From NCBI GenBank assembly GCA_963803155.1, contig CAWDMN010000070.1, forward strand, positions 1 to 64,000: a stretch of 64,000 nt of DNA. The letters run 5' to 3'. A program made the translations under genes and the position numbers. Shown here in pieces: positions 19,301 to 28,707 of the stretch (within the stretch, counting starts at the first letter, position 1; every line of letters starts with the position of its first letter). The notes beneath the pieces were generated by a model. The model worked only from the letters and a program-made list of their open reading frames with translations. It was not told the DNA's origin and did no database searches. Origin of the DNA: CAWDMN01 sp963803155. Lineage in GTDB: Bacteria; Acidobacteriota; Terriglobia; Versatilivoradales; Versatilivoraceae.

Positions 19301-21467
19301 CAAACACGCCTTTTAGAACTTCATGGCTGCGAAACGCTGCTAATCCCAACCTGCGAAGTAACAACTCATTCGGACCCTTACAGGCAGTCCGTAGAACATG
19401 GACAAGTCGCCGATAGAGCGCTTTGTTCTCATGCAGCAGTTGCTCCTCCATTCCTCTGATATATTCACCAGCATTCTCAGACTGCAGCACTGACACAGCA
19501 ATATCATCACGCCAGACAAGTGATAACTCGACATGTTGAAAAGCGGTTAAGACGAAGTTCATGATCTTTTGATTTTCAGGAGCCTCGAGAGCTACAGAGA
19601 GCCACAGTCGAAAACCCCTCCGCATGGCGGGCTCCATACCAACAGCTTCAAAAAACGGCAAAGGTTCACCTGATTTTGCCTCGAACTCTTGACCGATGAA
19701 CCTGGAAACAGCCCAATCCTCAAGCACGTCATGAGCAGGCGCTAAGCCTCCTGCCCTTGACTGGATGAGAATTCCGTCGTCGGAAAGGGCCTTAATTGCC
19801 TCTGCATCCTGGCCATCACTGGATACATAAAGGCTCATGCGGCGAGCTCGTTCCACCGACACTGATATCAGACATCTTCCCCTCTTGATTGGTAAGCCTC
19901 CCTGCGATTGTGCTATGCGCTCGACAAAATCCCGCCAGACAATGTCCATAAACTGGCGTTCGTCAATGTTAGATATGGCCTCACTAGAGGTGGCCACCGG
20001 GAAAGCTTTCCAGGCAAGTGACAATATGTAGGGGAGCCGAAGTAACCGCGTCAGCTTTCGATTGGCAATCAGTGGTGCCAATTCGGGCACCTTTCCTGAC
20101 ACCCAATCCAGTTCCTCGTTGCTCAGAGTAGAAATAGTCACCGTTGTTACGTTATTGCCCCATTGCGCTAGGAGATGCTCCCTGAGCAATTGAGCCGAAT
20201 TCTCACGGCAAGTGATAATAACCGTCCAAGACTTATCGGTGCTCAACTGCTTGAGCAAGTGGCGAAAAGCTTCATGATTACTGAGCTCAAATAAACGCTC
20301 AGCACCATCGACCAGTAACAACTTCCTTGGTAACAGGGCAAATTCGTTCCGAAGCTCAGCCACTGACAATGCAATTCCTATGCTTGTCATAAACTGATGA
20401 ATGTGGGGGAAATTGAATTCCTGAGCCTTGAATACGAATGGCACAATCCCATTAGTTAAGGTATCGAAGAGCATCTTGACAATCGCTGACTTTCCGGAGC
20501 CTGGTGCTCCCTGAACCACAACGATTCGAGAAGATTCGATTGCGTCAACGAGAATGTCGAGAGTCTCGGTACGAGGAAGTCGTATGCCTGGCGCCAGTTC
20601 GGTCTTGATGTCTCCAAGTATCAACGCACTATGTTCTTGCAGTCTTGAGACAGCCTCTCGCTGTACTCTAGAACGACAAGGCTGAACAGCCGAGCTTAAC
20701 CGCTTTGGGATATCCGGTGCTGTAAACGTCCCTGCGGTCTTGTTCCACTCTTGCGCTTGAATTATTAAGCCCTCCCAGATCGCCTGGGCATCAAGCCCAC
20801 CCGACGAATTTCTGGCCAATTCGAGAACCGTTAAGATTGCCGCCTCATCCTTACTACTTTCCTGCACATCAAAGTCGTAAGTCAGCAAATAAAGGTGCTT
20901 AAGGAACTCCCACAGGATATCGTCGGTAGAGGGGTGCCCGGCAATCTTCGCGATTACATTTCCGAAGACCTGGAGATAGGCACGCTTTTGGTTCGAACTA
21001 AAATGTGCTGTCGCCACTTTACCAGCAAACTCTAAACCCGTTGCAGATGTTCGTGCCCAGTCCAACAGCGGGCGAACGTGTTGCAATACCTGGTCAGACT
21101 GAGGACCAGTGATCAGGGCCAATGCGTCTCGGCCTTTCACAAAGGCAGCTGAGTTATTAAAATCTGACCAAGCGCTGACCATGGAGTCGTAAAACTCTTC
21201 GTCGGAAGTTGCAATCGCAACGTGATGCTTAATCTGAGCCAGCAGTCGGTGGGTAGTGCCCGATTCGGTGTCAATGGTCACGACAATATCGTCTGTGTTA
21301 AATCCAGCTTGTTTGGCCTGGAGCCTTATAGAATGGATTCTGCCGCTTGCCAGGCATGGAATGCGGCCTCCGATGAGTAAATGAAGCACAAAGCTCGCCT
21401 GGACTTTCGCTTCGAAAAACAGCCCACCACCACCTGTGCTAAATGGATTTGAAATGTGAGAAATCAT
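16377..21467 (-). CDS. Giant STAND-type NTPase with N-terminal PD-(D/E)XK nuclease-like domain, putative antiphage protein
   Basis: 1696 residues, one uninterrupted frame. The N-terminus begins NPFSTGGGGLFFEAKVQASF and continues to DDIVV and LLAQIKHH. Glu19, Asp60, Gln78 and Lys80 fit the E-D-QxK signature of Cap4/Mrr-like PD-(D/E)XK nucleases. The ATPase core has Walker A GAPGSGKS (320-327), Walker B LLLVDGAE (383-390) and sensor-like VIITCRE (416-422). About 1200 residues of mostly helical, repeat-like sequence follow, as in the target-sensing half of STAND proteins. Layout and size resemble Avs-type defence proteins, in which a phage protein binds the C-terminal half and triggers oligomerisation and DNA cleavage. 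ATG is preceded by GAGGTAGTC. It stands alone between RAYT copies C and F. The defence role is inferred from architecture. Confidence 0.75.
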   Translation of the reverse strand: MISHISNPFSTGGGGLFFEAKVQASFVLHLLIGGRIPCLASGRIHSIRLQAKQAGFNTDDIVVTIDTESGTTHRLLAQIKHHVAIATSDEEFYDSMVSAWSDFNNSAAFVKGRDALALITGPQSDQVLQHVRPLLDWARTSATGLEFAGKVATAHFSSNQKRAYLQVFGNVIAKIAGHPSTDDILWEFLKHLYLLTYDFDVQESSKDEAAILTVLELARNSSGGLDAQAIWEGLIIQAQEWNKTAGTFTAPDIPKRLSSAVQPCRSRVQREAVSRLQEHSALILGDIKTELAPGIRLPRTETLDILVDAIESSRIVVVQGAPGSGKSAIVKMLFDTLTNGIVPFVFKAQEFNFPHIHQFMTSIGIALSVAELRNEFALLPRKLLLVDGAERLFELSNHEAFRHLLKQLSTDKSWTVIITCRENSAQLLREHLLAQWGNNVTTVTISTLSNEELDWVSGKVPELAPLIANRKLTRLLRLPYILSLAWKAFPVATSSEAISNIDERQFMDIVWRDFVERIAQSQGGLPIKRGRCLISVSVERARRMSLYVSSDGQDAEAIKALSDDGILIQSRAGGLAPAHDVLEDWAVSRFIGQEFEAKSGEPLPFFEAVGMEPAMRRGFRLWLSVALEAPENQKIMNFVLTAFQHVELSLVWRDDIAVSVLQSENAGEYIRGMEEQLLHENKALYRRLVHVLRTACKGPNELLLRRLGLAAFRSHEVLKGVFVVPLGSGWRELILFTHRNLAAFDLNEDGTVVELLKDWSQGFSAIEPLPSEAQAVAQICLKYWSLLTVPNRYSGNLVVEFLELLFKIPHAAPDEVTALIRSAMANELTREYHSRTVLEHVVKSFECHPLCAHFPHLVIEVAELIWRLQQDDELHYRSHLVWEGFFGFNDSMHFSYHPESALQGPFMFLLAYHPEAAIDFIVRLTNQAAQSYSESRMSNEVCTVHLPTDTGSRLLIASPRLWALYRSMTEGPKVLECALMSLEAWLLGQAKQGNNIRDYFQMSLDGSTSAATIAVLVSVAIAYPQAVAEEVLPLLSVQEFIRWDYERSHQEQYHVTDVRSSLGIPTGGADDIHYQERKDSAALPHRKSNLEELAFRLQWTSLRDRVWSILDNFHKALPPEEEQDEADKNWRIALHRMDARNFKTEEGKEPGEVILVPREPDPDLRQYIAKAEEDQAPANRRMRLAMWGMMRIRGESQAMDAFPDWRDAFREAKALSEQPSSESNDETSLSKSGPSFVAAYLIRDHYAELDSTDLEWCRRIVIGEVLRKDIEKAFDTRIARNPFDGSRPCACVLPLLLKGAVDIQTRTQNEECLAVAVTHISYEVRDYAASGVRDWLWEIDPELAKACIGGLLELSSATNLIRRTERQRRENEFSQERLEKAILEATSGIRARIVKRETLISLTTPTVDLETHNWSELSNALRMIEPSTDDQDLCAFIMACLAAVLRQAEATEAWKSDQRSDVSFEFQHAMAKMFVQYALARPVAEAARIGRLLRDYVDRCPKYLGELLEGLPYAEDRIRSGELFWMIWKSISEPIFQHPLLRGSSHIWHYDELRSLVRILLFADIAWKDGVKEWEPVSTNIDFIESAATVVGNTPAGFGALLSLLCSVGQVLLPLAIRWLAESIQRANGRDLLEDRNAEFELEVLLRKACYEHGTVIRQYPNLHRATILLLDKLVERGSHTGFRLRDYMVSPLPSN

Positions 21468-21592
21468 ATGACTACCTCGTCTGGCACATGATTATTGGAG
21501 AGTAAAGGTCGAAAGTGTTGACGATCAAGAAATGTCGTAGCGAAAAATTTATATTCAGAGTCTTTTTCTCCACTGAATGGTTGCTGTTAATG

Positions 21593-21860
21593 GGGGTCAC
21601 GCCAAGCCAAGTGGCTCAACGCTTAAAGGATAAGTTCCAAAACCGGCGGTTTCCCAGCCTTGAACGGCCTTTTTCTTCCTCAATAATACCCTGATAAGCC
21701 GCTTCTGTTTCCCGCAATTGATGCGCTCCCTCCACCGCCAAAATGTTCCTCCCTTTGGCTCTCGGTCCTAAACTGCTTCTTGAGAGCCTCTACGTATGCC
21801 GAACTGCCCACCCCGATGCTTTCACTCCAGTGGCTTTGCCGTCCGAGTTGCTTTTGTTCA
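21593..21860 (-). mobile_element. RAYT element, copy F (C-terminal half)
   Basis: Carries the other end of the RAYT element, starting GGGGTCACGCCAAGCC. It encodes (minus strand) QKQLGRQSHWSESIGVGSSA and YVEALKKQ, then a frameshift before the end. It complements copies A, B, C and E, which hold the opposite half. The Trp in RQSHWSES is intact here but is a stop codon in copy D. The stretch 21861-22083 shows no gene. Confidence 0.8.
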
Positions 21861-22083
21861 AGAGAATCCCGTGCCGCACTTGAAAAGTTGAAAAGTTGGA
21901 AGATGCGAGTCATTGTGTTCAATTTGGATCAAACCGTTCTCGCTAAGCTCTTGCATTCAACACTAGAGAGTCAGAGTTTGCAACTCTTCAAGTGCGGCAC
22001 TAACTGTGAACTGTTCAAGAAACCTAGGTCTTCTCTTCCTATTGTGTTCTTCCTGGTTCAACCTCGGTCGTCAAAGCCTGATC

Positions 22084-23892
22084 TTACTTCTTGCGTGGCA
22101 CGGCATACGCCGAGCCAGGTGTGAAGACGACTACTTCCTGCACTTGTCCGGCCGCATCCAGCTTGAATTCGAGTGTCACCCCCGTCAGCTCGTCCACATC
22201 AAACCGGGTTCCATGCCTTGGAATCAATTTGCGGGGTGGTTCACCCGGGAAGACTAACTGCAGTGTGCTCTCGCCGGCCAGCGCAACGGTCATCGGTTGC
22301 CCCGGGTTGTCGTAGACGCCTGCGAACTGGCGCAAAAACGCCGTCTCGAACATTCGTTTCTCAGCCACGCGTTTGAAGACGATCTCCTTGACGCTCGATT
22401 CGAGGTTTGCCTGCAGCTCGGAAATCTCGCCTTGAGCGTCGGTTGGAAGAGTCACTTTCAGCATCTCGAACGGGTCCAGCGGGTTCTCGGGCACTTGAAA
22501 TGTATCGTAGTGAAAATGTTCAAGCGGCCGCTCCACGTCGTTCAGCTTCATGGAGAGCTTTCGCGCTTCACCGGCGCCTTCCAGCCGGATCGCAAGCCGG
22601 CCGTAGCCCGGGTGCTCGAATTCCCCCGCGTAGTCCGCCAGGTCGTGCGTGGGATGCGTGCCTTCCTTCCGTCCCGTGTAACCCTTTTTGTCGGCGCTGA
22701 GTTCCTGGTCGCGCGCCTTGATCTCTATTTCTCGAAATCGCTTCACCCAATCGATGTTGCCCAGACCGAGCAGCTGGTCGTAGACGAAATAAGGCACCAG
22801 GTCCCTGAGCGGTGTCCCGTCCAAGTTCGTGAGCACCACCACCCCGATCCCGTCGTTCGGAAGGAAGGATAGCATTAGGCTGAAACCATCCAGGTTGCCT
22901 CCATGCTGCACGTGCTTGTGGCCTCGGTAGGTTTCAACAAACAGCCCCATGCCGTAACTGGTTTCACCCATTTCGGCAAAAAGCGGAGTCCCCTGCAACA
23001 CCATCTGGGGTGACTGCATCTGCTCCGCGTTGTTCTTCCCCAATACCTGCTTGCCTGCTACCACGCCTTTGTTCAAGTGCATCAACAGGTACCGCGACAT
23101 ATCGTCGATGGATGAATTCATCGATCCCGCCGGCCCTACATCGCCCCACCGGCTGAACTCGATTTGGCTCACCACTTCGGTCTTGCGGTTCTTGCGGTAG
23201 GGAAAGGCGTAATCCGACGATTGGCGCGCCTGGTCTGAAGAAAATTTCGTGTTCATCATGCCAAGCGGTTCCAGCACGCGTTGCCGTACCAGGTCCTCCC
23301 AAGTGGATCCCAGAATCCGTCCACCCAGGTATCCAGCGGTGACGAACATCAGGTTGTTGTACTGGAACTTTTCGCGAATCGGTTTGTTTGGCTCCAAGTA
23401 GCGCAGACGAGCAACTAATTCCTCGCGGCTCAGGCTGCTGGAATACCAGATCAGGTCATGCCGTGGCAGCCCGCTGCGGTGCGTTACCATGTCACGCGTC
23501 GTCAACTGCTCAGTCGCCACCGGATCGAACATGCGGAAACCGGGAAAGTACTCCCGAACAGGCTTGTCCCACTCCAGGCGTCCCTGATCCACCAGCGTCC
23601 CCAGCGCCGTCACTGTGAAGGATTTGGTGATGGACGCGATGGGAAACAGCGTTGCGCCAGTCACCGGCAATCGTTGTTCCTCGTTGCGATAGCCATAGCC
23701 CTTGGAGAGAATGATTTTGCCATCCTTCACCACGGCGACAGCAGCTCCTGGAACCTTGAATTCCTTCATGGCCGCCGCCATGAAGTCGTCGAATCCATTC
23801 AGGTTGCTTTTGACTTCGGCTGCAGCCGCCGGCAACATCAAGACTGCAATCCCGATCAGCGGGCGAAGCGCCGCCCATGCATTCTGGAACAT
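22084..23892 (-). CDS. Secreted serine hydrolase, beta-lactamase (class C)-like
   Basis: Penicillin-binding-protein-fold hydrolase of the beta-lactamase/D-aminopeptidase/esterase group. Numbered from an upstream ATG at 23910, the catalytic motifs are SITK (Ser93, Lys96), YNN (Tyr184) and HGG (336-338, in place of KTG). The preferred start at 23892 gives a signal peptide (MFQNAWAALRPLIGIAVLML then PAAAA). The region after about residue 400 is a beta-rich DUF3471-like domain beginning DLADYAGEFEHPGYGRLAI, common in this family. Substrate cannot be told from sequence: esters, D-peptides or beta-lactams are all possible. It is monocistronic, with no regulator beside it. Confidence 0.85.
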   Translation of the reverse strand: MFQNAWAALRPLIGIAVLMLPAAAAEVKSNLNGFDDFMAAAMKEFKVPGAAVAVVKDGKIILSKGYGYRNEEQRLPVTGATLFPIASITKSFTVTALGTLVDQGRLEWDKPVREYFPGFRMFDPVATEQLTTRDMVTHRSGLPRHDLIWYSSSLSREELVARLRYLEPNKPIREKFQYNNLMFVTAGYLGGRILGSTWEDLVRQRVLEPLGMMNTKFSSDQARQSSDYAFPYRKNRKTEVVSQIEFSRWGDVGPAGSMNSSIDDMSRYLLMHLNKGVVAGKQVLGKNNAEQMQSPQMVLQGTPLFAEMGETSYGMGLFVETYRGHKHVQHGGNLDGFSLMLSFLPNDGIGVVVLTNLDGTPLRDLVPYFVYDQLLGLGNIDWVKRFREIEIKARDQELSADKKGYTGRKEGTHPTHDLADYAGEFEHPGYGRLAIRLEGAGEARKLSMKLNDVERPLEHFHYDTFQVPENPLDPFEMLKVTLPTDAQGEISELQANLESSVKEIVFKRVAEKRMFETAFLRQFAGVYDNPGQPMTVALAGESTLQLVFPGEPPRKLIPRHGTRFDVDELTGVTLEFKLDAAGQVQEVVVFTPGSAYAVPRKK

Positions 23893-23910
23893 GGGATATC
23901 CTCCTTGCAA

Positions 23911-24182
23911 GATTTTGTGGAATGGTACCCCAAACCCTCTTCACAAGCGGGGAAAGAGGGGAAGGGCCGCTCTTGGCCATTTGACCATTTCCGTATAATC
24001 ATCTGAAAAAATATTACTCCTAGAAACGCTGGGGCATGCTTTTTCTTTTTTATCAGCTGGTTTGACGGCTCCATATATTTCCCCGAATCCCATCCCCCTT
24101 AAGCCACAAGCGATGAACTTCAGGGCGGACTTCCTATTGAAAGCACGCACCATTGCCGCAGGTGCGGCTTCATCTCTTGGAG
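23911..24182. other. Intergenic, nothing recognised
   Basis: Upstream region of the serine hydrolase. A short hairpin-like stretch (CCTCTTCACAAGCGGGGAAAGAGG) lies near 23937. I see no gene. Confidence 0.5.
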
Positions 24183-24312
24183 GGTGTTTAAAAAGTATGC
24201 TCTGCATAAAGGTAGGGCTCTTTCGCCGAAAGAGCCGTCTGTGGAATGCCCTCTAGGCAAAGCATGGGCGGACGGCTCGGCGAGCTGGCTCTGCCGAATC
24301 TTTTTAAACACC
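24183..24312. repeat. 130-bp MITE-like element
   Basis: Perfect 13-bp terminal inverted repeats, GGTGTTTAAAAAG (24183-24195) and CTTTTTAAACACC (24300-24312). The interior contains GGCTCTTTCGCCGAAAGAGCC. No coding capacity, so any transposition would need a transposase from elsewhere. The following 224 bp (24313-24536) show no gene. Confidence 0.65.
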
Positions 24313-24536
24313 ACCTTAGAATTTACCCTGCGCCACGCGAAGAGGATAAACAGCCGGGATGAAGCCCTGAAAGATGTGATCGGGAGCATACGGATCCGCA
24401 AACAAGCCCGCGGTTACAAGTTCCCGGTTGGCTATCCCAATAATGTAATGCCAGATCCAGTAAAATCCCTCGGAGAGGGGACACCATTTCGGACGGTTGT
24501 TAGATCGGTCAATTGTTGAGTCAGTTCCGCATAGAG

Positions 24537-25781
24537 TCAATGCGAATTGAGGCAAGACAGACGATCCAGCCATGCTCGCTCAACCTCCGCCAAGGATCGG
24601 CCGAAAATGCGAACGAATTCTGCCTCATTGCGCTTAATCTGAGCAGGGTCGTCACTATTGACCAGACCCTTGTAGCCTTCCCGGAACCGTTCTACGCCGA
24701 TGACTTCGATTAAGTATTTGACGAAGGAGGCGGCCAGCGGGTAGGAGATTTCTGGCCGGGAGTCATCACTGCCAATCTCCTCGAATTTGAAAAGTTGCTG
24801 AATCGGGATCAGCTTGCCTGAACGTGCCAAATTACAGGCGGCTTGGTCAATTTTCTCCTCAGGATGCCCTAAATGCAGCAATGCCATTGAACCGAGCCGC
24901 TCGGAAATATAGGTTGCGAATCCTTCGTTGAAGAGTGCCGGTGGAGAGCCAAGCCGCTCAGCTACAATGTGTGCTGCTTCGTGAAATGGATCAAGATGTG
25001 TCTGGTTATTGTGGATTTCCACAATTATATTGTCGTGTGCAAATCCCGCGCCGGTGTGTCCCGTGTCTTCCTTCTTTTTGTCCGCATCAGGATAGAATGC
25101 CAGTTGAATGCGACCCGCAAAGCGCACTCCAAGAATCTCTGAGATGCGGCGAAGTCCGGCCTCCCGTTCAGAAGCGATCTGATGAATCTGAGATTCGGCA
25201 AGAGAGCCTTTCCATGCATAAATGTCGAAATGTTCCGTCTTCAACATGCGAAAGATGTGCCGGATTTTCAGAGCAGCGGGATTTCCATGTCCGACAGGGA
25301 ATTTTCGTTCGAACAATTTTGCAATAACAGTTCCTCCATCAGCAGACAGGCTAGTGGTTCCGATTCGAACTCGCAAAGATGCCTCTGGAGTAATGTGGTT
25401 AAACTCATACAATCCATCGATAATCCGAGAATTATTTGGAGGGATCTCGAATGTAAACTGTTTCTGCATGTTGGGAGAAAACCACATGCCAGGAGCCGCC
25501 CTAAGATCAAGTCCTATCGACAATAAATTAGAAGTCAAGTTGGTAATTCGCGCATGGAATGTATTTGATCCAATTTTAAGGCCCCCTAATTCTAGATGAT
25601 CGATGAGGAATTTATCGTTGACGAACTTCTCTTGGTAGGCGGATTTAATCACGCCATTAAGTGCCGATCCATGGGCAACGGCCCTGGTGAACGCAGTATG
25701 CACAAAGAAAATGGGGAGCCAGAAGATAAGCAGGAAGAAGAAAGGAAATTGAGAGACTTTTTTTCTAGACGGATTTTCCAT
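24537..25781 (-). CDS. Membrane-anchored gluzincin metallopeptidase (MA-like)
   Basis: 414 residues from the ATG at 25781. An N-terminal signal anchor (FPFFFLLIFWLPIFFV) is followed by a beta-rich region of about 170 residues. A peptidase domain comes next, with HEAAH (an HExxH zinc motif, residues 267-271) and the third ligand in NEGFATYISE (Glu286). This is the pattern of bacterial peptidase MA-like proteins. The segment HFDIYAWKGSLAESQIHQIA before it is typical of the family opening. It probably faces the periplasm or cell exterior. Substrate unknown. An ATG 18 codons upstream is possible but would bury the hydrophobic segment behind a lysine-rich tail. Confidence 0.75.
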   Translation of the reverse strand: MENPSRKKVSQFPFFFLLIFWLPIFFVHTAFTRAVAHGSALNGVIKSAYQEKFVNDKFLIDHLELGGLKIGSNTFHARITNLTSNLLSIGLDLRAAPGMWFSPNMQKQFTFEIPPNNSRIIDGLYEFNHITPEASLRVRIGTTSLSADGGTVIAKLFERKFPVGHGNPAALKIRHIFRMLKTEHFDIYAWKGSLAESQIHQIASEREAGLRRISEILGVRFAGRIQLAFYPDADKKKEDTGHTGAGFAHDNIIVEIHNNQTHLDPFHEAAHIVAERLGSPPALFNEGFATYISERLGSMALLHLGHPEEKIDQAACNLARSGKLIPIQQLFKFEEIGSDDSRPEISYPLAASFVKYLIEVIGVERFREGYKGLVNSDDPAQIKRNEAEFVRIFGRSLAEVERAWLDRLSCLNSH

Positions 25782-25820
25782 GGGGGCCAACCTCTTTTTC
25801 TTTTTTGGCTGTCGATGAGG

Positions 25821-26103
25821 TATTAATCTGTGCAAAATAATCAGGAGGAGATTTTTACCCCTATCCCCTCACCCCTTCCCCCGTCGTCGGGGGAAGGGGA
25901 ACATAACACAAAATCTCCAAATCCGGGGGTAGGCCGTCGGGCGTTCCGCCTAGCGTCGGACCTTCGGCCTGCCCGACGGCCTACCCCCGGCTAATATCTT
26001 GTGCCCTTTCAGAGCATTTTCTAGAAGGCGGGCTCCCACCAGTGGGTGGACCGCTGGCCTGCCCGCCTCTTTTCCTCCGGACTATTATGCACACCTTAAT
26101 AAT
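25821..26103. repeat. Palindromic repeat, family TTATTAAG, copy 1
   Basis: Imperfect terminal inverted repeats (TATTAATCTGTGCA at the left, TGCACACCTTAATAATT at the right). Inside are a GGGGGAAGGGG tract and a perfect 20-bp inverted repeat (25923-25942 with 25971-25990, core GGGGGTAGGCCGTCGGGC). A second stem, GGCGGGC...GCCCGCC, follows. A related copy lies at 35628-35843. No coding potential. Confidence 0.7.
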
Positions 26104-26432
26104 TGGCGACTGAATCGCATTGGCAGGTTCACATTTTTTATTTTTCGGGCCAACAGACATGCAGCGTTTGGCTGTAAAAGGCGGCCCCTTTGTGTCGTCC
26201 TAAAATCTCCTGAATGGTCAAAACGTTATCACTACCGCTTTTGATCGGCAATATTTTTTGCTTTGTTTGCCTTGATGCCAAATGCTTGGACCATTCCCCG
26301 AACAAGGAATGTCAAATTGGTCCACCCTTTACGTAGGCGGCTTTTCGGACAATTTCTGGCCCAGCGTCGATTAGCGGGCGGAGCAGAGAGGCATTATCGA
26401 TTCAACGGAGATCGACCCGCTTTCATAGCCCA
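26104..26432. other. Intergenic, nothing recognised
   Basis: 329 bp downstream of the GH9 gene with no open frame, RNA or clear repeat that I can identify. Confidence 0.5.
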
Positions 26433-28439
26433 TCAGCGGTTCTGCCGGGACGCCTGGGCAGATTGGCTGATTTCCAAGCGAGTCTTATAGGCTTCGGCAA
26501 TGGATCGGCGGGATTCCGGGGGCGAAACAGCCTGCACGAATCGGCTGAGCACCAGCACATAAGCCCCCTGGTAATAAATGGCGGGTTCGGTGATTTCCCA
26601 GGAATTCTCGTTGGCATTATGGGCGGAGTTCCAGGCGCTGTTCCAGTCCTTGAAAGCTTTGGCCGGAGGTTCCCCATAGGGGGGGCTGATCCAGCTGACT
26701 GAGAAAAATTTGTTGGGCCCGCCAACCATATATCCCGGAGCCGGGCCGTAAAGTGAATTCATCCCGTCATACAGGGGGGAGTTGTCCTGGAACCAGCCGT
26801 GATAGATCTCCAGGGGGGATTTGCCGCGAGTGAGATTCGCCCCTTTTTCCCCCATATTGCTCAGGTAAATGTAAGAGAGGGCATTTCTTCCATGAAAGTA
26901 ATGGAGATACTCTTCGGCGATTTCCTCGAAGAGCGAATTTCTGGCGGGATCCACGTTCAAGGCGGCGGCAAAAAGGGCCAACTTCGCCCAATTGGCGCGC
27001 AGTTGATTGGAGCCCCAGCAGTAGTGCCCTTCCCAGACGAATCCCCGGTAGGCATCCTCTCCGGAGAGGTAATTGGCGGCAATATTTCCATCCATGGTGT
27101 TCTTTAGCGAACCTTTGATTTCGCCGAGGATTGCTGGATCTGCCCCTTCCGCGCCGGCGTATACAATCAAAGCCCGGTTCAATTCCCAGGCCAGTGACGC
27201 ATCCCAGGAGTTGCGGAGGATCGGGTGCTGCCCGTTGTCGGAAGCCGAGGAGTCCTTGTAGTTGGCCTTGAAGTAATCGTGGTAAGCAGCGGCGCCGGCG
27301 GTCCTGAACAGCTCCGCGGCGGAAAAGATTCGCAGCCGTTTGTCTGTGGCCGCATCGCAGGATGCTCCGGCTGCGGCCATGGTGGTTCCATCATTGCCGC
27401 TGGAAGGAGTCATGGCAGGATACGCTTGTAGATATTGCCAGGCTTTTTCGGCTGCCTCTCGCAGCTTGGCGGCATAGCCGGGATACGTGCCCTCACATCC
27501 GGCAAAAATCCTCGCGGCATGGGCGGCCAGTCCGCAAAAAGTGCCCGTGGCCCAAGTGGTGGCCTGCGTGTAATAACGGGGCTGTGTATCCATGGCCGGT
27601 CCGGAACCGCTATTATACGAGGTTACCGCCACTTTATTCAGGACGGAACCGTCGGAGAGTTGCATTCGCAGGAGCCAGTCAAGTTCCCACTTGATTTCAT
27701 CCAGCAGGTCCGCCACCCCATTTCCCGATTCGGGGATGTTCCAATTATCTTTGAACGCCTGGGGATTCCATTCATAGGCCATCATCAGGTCCCACAGTGG
27801 ACTGATGGTAAAAGGAACGTATTTGTTGTAATCTCCGGCGTCGTGCCATCCGCCCGAAACGTCCCGGGGACTGCCCTGTGAGGCAGTGGCGTAAAGTTCA
27901 CCGGCCAAGTCTTGCTTCGAGCCGATATGGCAAGCCGCATGGTTCCAATTCCCTCCAAAGGTTTCCGTCAAATCCAGGCCACAGCGCTGATAGTAGAACA
28001 TTCGCACGGCTGTTTTCAGCACATCGCCGTAAATATCGTTGCGAAGGGAAAAGGGATAGGACTGGAGATCGTTGGCAGGATCGTAGATCACGTATTCGCC
28101 GGGAGTCGTGAAGCTGGAAAAATCTCCCCACCAAACCTGATCGCCGGAATAGCTGTCAGTGGAACCGTTTTTCCAGGCGGTCACCTGGCCGGTGAAAGCG
28201 AGGGCGTTGTCCGAGGCATGCCGGAGTTGGAAAGTATTGCCTGGGAGATAGGCTTTGCCGGCATTCTGCCCTCGTTGAGGATTGGCGAAAATCACCACTT
28301 TCCGGGGGGCCCCAGCCCTCCAGCCAAACTGGTCAACAATAATCTGTTCGGAAATCGCGGCGGCAAAACCGGAAAGGACCAGGCAGCTTGAAATAAATGT
28401 TCCGCTGAGGATCCTCCAAGCATTACAAAGGGTGGTCAA
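26433..28439 (-). CDS. Secreted glycoside hydrolase family 9 (endoglucanase-type)
   Basis: Inverting beta-glucanase acting on cellulose or related beta-glucans outside the cytoplasm. I choose the TTG at 28439: it follows AGGAGAAATTAAC and yields a signal peptide (MTTLCNAWRILSGTFISSCL then VLSGFAAA). An Ig-like CelD_N domain opens IIVDQFGWRAGAPRKVVIF. The catalytic domain holds SGGWHDAGDYNKYV (catalytic Asp pair), EGHYCWGSNQLRANW, the GGPN segment before the conserved NENSWEITEPAIYYQGAYV (general acid Glu) and a closing VLVLSRF. Length of about 668 residues fits CelD_N plus GH9. No carbohydrate-binding module or dockerin is visible. It stands alone. Confidence 0.9.
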   Translation of the reverse strand: MTTLCNAWRILSGTFISSCLVLSGFAAAISEQIIVDQFGWRAGAPRKVVIFANPQRGQNAGKAYLPGNTFQLRHASDNALAFTGQVTAWKNGSTDSYSGDQVWWGDFSSFTTPGEYVIYDPANDLQSYPFSLRNDIYGDVLKTAVRMFYYQRCGLDLTETFGGNWNHAACHIGSKQDLAGELYATASQGSPRDVSGGWHDAGDYNKYVPFTISPLWDLMMAYEWNPQAFKDNWNIPESGNGVADLLDEIKWELDWLLRMQLSDGSVLNKVAVTSYNSGSGPAMDTQPRYYTQATTWATGTFCGLAAHAARIFAGCEGTYPGYAAKLREAAEKAWQYLQAYPAMTPSSGNDGTTMAAAGASCDAATDKRLRIFSAAELFRTAGAAAYHDYFKANYKDSSASDNGQHPILRNSWDASLAWELNRALIVYAGAEGADPAILGEIKGSLKNTMDGNIAANYLSGEDAYRGFVWEGHYCWGSNQLRANWAKLALFAAALNVDPARNSLFEEIAEEYLHYFHGRNALSYIYLSNMGEKGANLTRGKSPLEIYHGWFQDNSPLYDGMNSLYGPAPGYMVGGPNKFFSVSWISPPYGEPPAKAFKDWNSAWNSAHNANENSWEITEPAIYYQGAYVLVLSRFVQAVSPPESRRSIAEAYKTRLEISQSAQASRQNR

Positions 28440-28707
28440 GTTAATTTCTCCTGGAAGCCGCGTGCCGGACGAGCAAACCAAGCCTGCCCCCCCACTGGTC
28501 TCTCGGAAAGTATCGTCCCTCCAATAGGACAGAGGCACTAGTCTAACCGGGCAACCCGGATGCAAGAACGTGGATATTCTATTCCTCCCCTAAAAAAGAA
28601 TAAACGGAAAAAGGTTCAATATTCGGTGGGAACATATACCAAGGACTTGTGGAGCTGAATTGTGCCTCCGAGTTTGCCATAATGAGTCCATATCAATCCA
28701 ATTCTTC
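28440..28707. other. Upstream region of the GH9 gene
   Basis: Non-coding on my reading. It holds the GH9 ribosome-binding site (AGGAG on the minus strand near 28450) and probably its promoter, which I cannot define confidently. Confidence 0.4.

Noticed and set aside
22297..24006. Plus-strand frames opposite the serine hydrolase
   Set aside because: Shadows of a gene with clear catalytic motifs on the minus strand.
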